Origin: Pseudomonadales bacterium | GTDB lineage: Bacteria; Pseudomonadota; Gammaproteobacteria; Pseudomonadales; Moraxellaceae | Assembly (NCBI GenBank): GCA_013043915.1 | Contig: JABEVH010000079.1 | Location: 1 to 12,196 of the forward strand | DNA: 12,196 bases | Direction of reading: 5' to 3' | Part shown: positions 10,957-12,196 of the stretch, one piece after another | Position numbering within the stretch: the stretch's first letter is position 1 | How the letters are laid out: each line of letters starts with the position of its first letter | Notes under the pieces: model-generated | The model's database searches: none | Told to the model about the DNA's origin: nothing | The model's input: only the letters and a program-made list of their open reading frames with translations | Position numbers and translations under genes: made by a program

Positions 10957-12196
10957 TTAATCTCTCAATACAGCATCATACACTTCTTTCATCTGTTCCA
11001 GGACAGCATCCACAAAGTTCTGAACCTCTTCATCCAGCAAAGTTCTATCAGCAGCCTGCCAAACCAAAGACAAAGCTAGACTTTTAAACCCTGGAGCCAC
11101 CCCCGCACCCACATAGACATCAAAGATACCTAGCGTACTCAATTCCGGCCCGGCTGCACGTCGCACGACGGCAAGCAACTCTGTCGCAGGTACCTGCTCA
11201 GCCACCACCACCGCCAAATCACGACGCACCTCCGGATAACGCGACAACACACGCGTTACCGGCATCACCGCTTGGGAGAGTGCTTCCCAGTCTAACTCAA
11301 ATACAAAAACCGGCCCCTGCAATTGCAGCGCCAGCTCAATATCCGGATGCAGACGACCCACCCTACCTAAGCAACATTGCTGACGGTAAACGGCTGCAGC
11401 CTGACCGGGATGCAGGGCCGGATGATGGACTACCTTAAAGCTCACTGTATCAAAACCTGAACCTAAGGCAAGCAGTTGCTCAACATTTCCTTTGATATCA
11501 TAAAAATCAACCAAATTTTCCTGCCGGTTCCAGGCTTGTGGATCCCGCGAACCCGCGATGACACCCGCCAACATTCTTTGTTGCTGTAATCCATCCATTC
11601 CCGGCACAAAGCGCAGTCCCTGTTCGAACAAACGCACACGAGACTGTTGTCTATGCTGATTAAACTGCACGGCTTTAACCAAACCTGGCCATAAGCTGGT
11701 ACGCATAACCGCCATATCAGCCGACATAGGGTTCGCCAACGCCAAGGGCTCCAACCCAGGATCAAACATCTGCTGGGTCGCCCGATCTATAAAACTGTAG
11801 GTGATGGCCTCCTGATAACCGGCATCCATCAGGCATTGCAGCAGGTGATCAGCCCTAACCCTGGATTCAGACTGACGCCCCAACCCCAAATGCGCCATCG
11901 GCAACCTGGTAGGCAGACGATCATAGCCATAGATACGACCTACTTCCTCGATCAGGTCAATTTCTTCTCGTACATCGAAACGCCAAGAAGGCACCTGAAC
12001 CCACCATCCATCAGACTGTGTATCTACCCCCATACCCAAGGCAGTTAATACCCCGACTATACTTGCAGCCTCCATACTCATGCCTAAAACCTGCTGCAAG
12101 CGTTGAGCACGCAAAAAAATACGTGGGTAGACCGGCAGCCCTTCCGTACATTCAGCTTGCACGACAGGGCCTGCGCTTCCACCACAAATCTCCAGA
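10957..12196 (-). CDS. pheT: Phenylalanine-tRNA ligase beta subunit (partial, 5' end outside window)
   Basis: The C-terminal 412 aa of a protein of about 790 aa; the frame is open to the window edge (LEICGGSAGPVVQAE at its start, the end of the B3/4 region). The B5 domain follows (PVYPRIFLRAQRLQQVLG... to WRFDVREEIDLIEEVGRIYGYD), then the catalytic-like core without activity, and the C-terminal FDX-ACB domain that contacts the tRNA anticodon (SRYPEVRRDLAVVV to LEQMKEVYDAVLRD). The alpha2-beta2 enzyme charges tRNA-Phe; the beta subunit also edits Tyr-tRNA-Phe through B3/4, mostly outside this window. It leads the operon into ihfA with no gap. Confidence 0.97.
   Translation of the reverse strand, partial: LEICGGSAGPVVQAECTEGLPVYPRIFLRAQRLQQVLGMSMEAASIVGVLTALGMGVDTQSDGWWVQVPSWRFDVREEIDLIEEVGRIYGYDRLPTRLPMAHLGLGRQSESRVRADHLLQCLMDAGYQEAITYSFIDRATQQMFDPGLEPLALANPMSADMAVMRTSLWPGLVKAVQFNQHRQQSRVRLFEQGLRFVPGMDGLQQQRMLAGVIAGSRDPQAWNRQENLVDFYDIKGNVEQLLALGSGFDTVSFKVVHHPALHPGQAAAVYRQQCCLGRVGRLHPDIELALQLQGPVFVFELDWEALSQAVMPVTRVLSRYPEVRRDLAVVVAEQVPATELLAVVRRAAGPELSTLGIFDVYVGAGVAPGFKSLALSLVWQAADRTLLDEEVQNFVDAVLEQMKEVYDAVLRD

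Overview
This window comes from a gammaproteobacterium outside the Enterobacterales. Two conserved blocks point that way: alaS-lysC-csrA followed by tRNA-Ser(GCT) and tRNA-Arg(ACG), and pheT-ihfA-merR followed by tRNA-Pro(GGG). Both orders are known from Pseudomonas, Legionella and related groups. A perfect GacA-type upstream box (TGTAAG-N6-CTTACA) in front of a small RNA rich in GGA hairpins shows that the cell uses a Gac/Rsm circuit. I cannot name the genus. Almost every protein gene is on the minus strand; the only clear plus-strand transcription unit is the small RNA.

Layout from left to right. Positions 1-1390 are an eroded accessory patch: a toxin-antitoxin pair cut by the window edge, a stretch with no recognised gene, and the C-terminal half of a stomatin/slipin gene that has lost its N-terminus. 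Positions 1391-1735 hold two tRNA genes, each with its own promoter, and one terminator. Positions 1776-1989 hold the GacA box and an approximately 114-nt CsrA/RsmA-sequestering RNA, tail to tail with csrA. csrA, lysC and alaS (2080-6328) look like one minus-strand cluster.

Positions 6432-9159 are a complete 2728-bp ISL3-family transposon. It has 22-bp terminal inverted repeats (18 of 22 matching) and a perfect 8-bp target duplication (AGAAAATC). It carries four passenger genes ahead of the transposase: a 126-aa protein of unknown function, a VapX-like antitoxin, a VapD RNase toxin and a 76-aa protein of unknown function. vapX, vapD, the 76-aa gene and the transposase are chained by stop/start overlaps, and one near-consensus promoter with a palindrome in its spacer drives the set. 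This is a toxin-antitoxin module translationally tied to its own transposase, inserted about 100 bp upstream of the essential alaS gene in the same orientation.

Right of the transposon are two small envelope/stress-type genes (DUF3309 and a BON-domain protein), tRNA-Pro, a MerR-family regulator that appears to be cut short by an in-frame amber codon, ihfA, and the C-terminal part of pheT running off the window.
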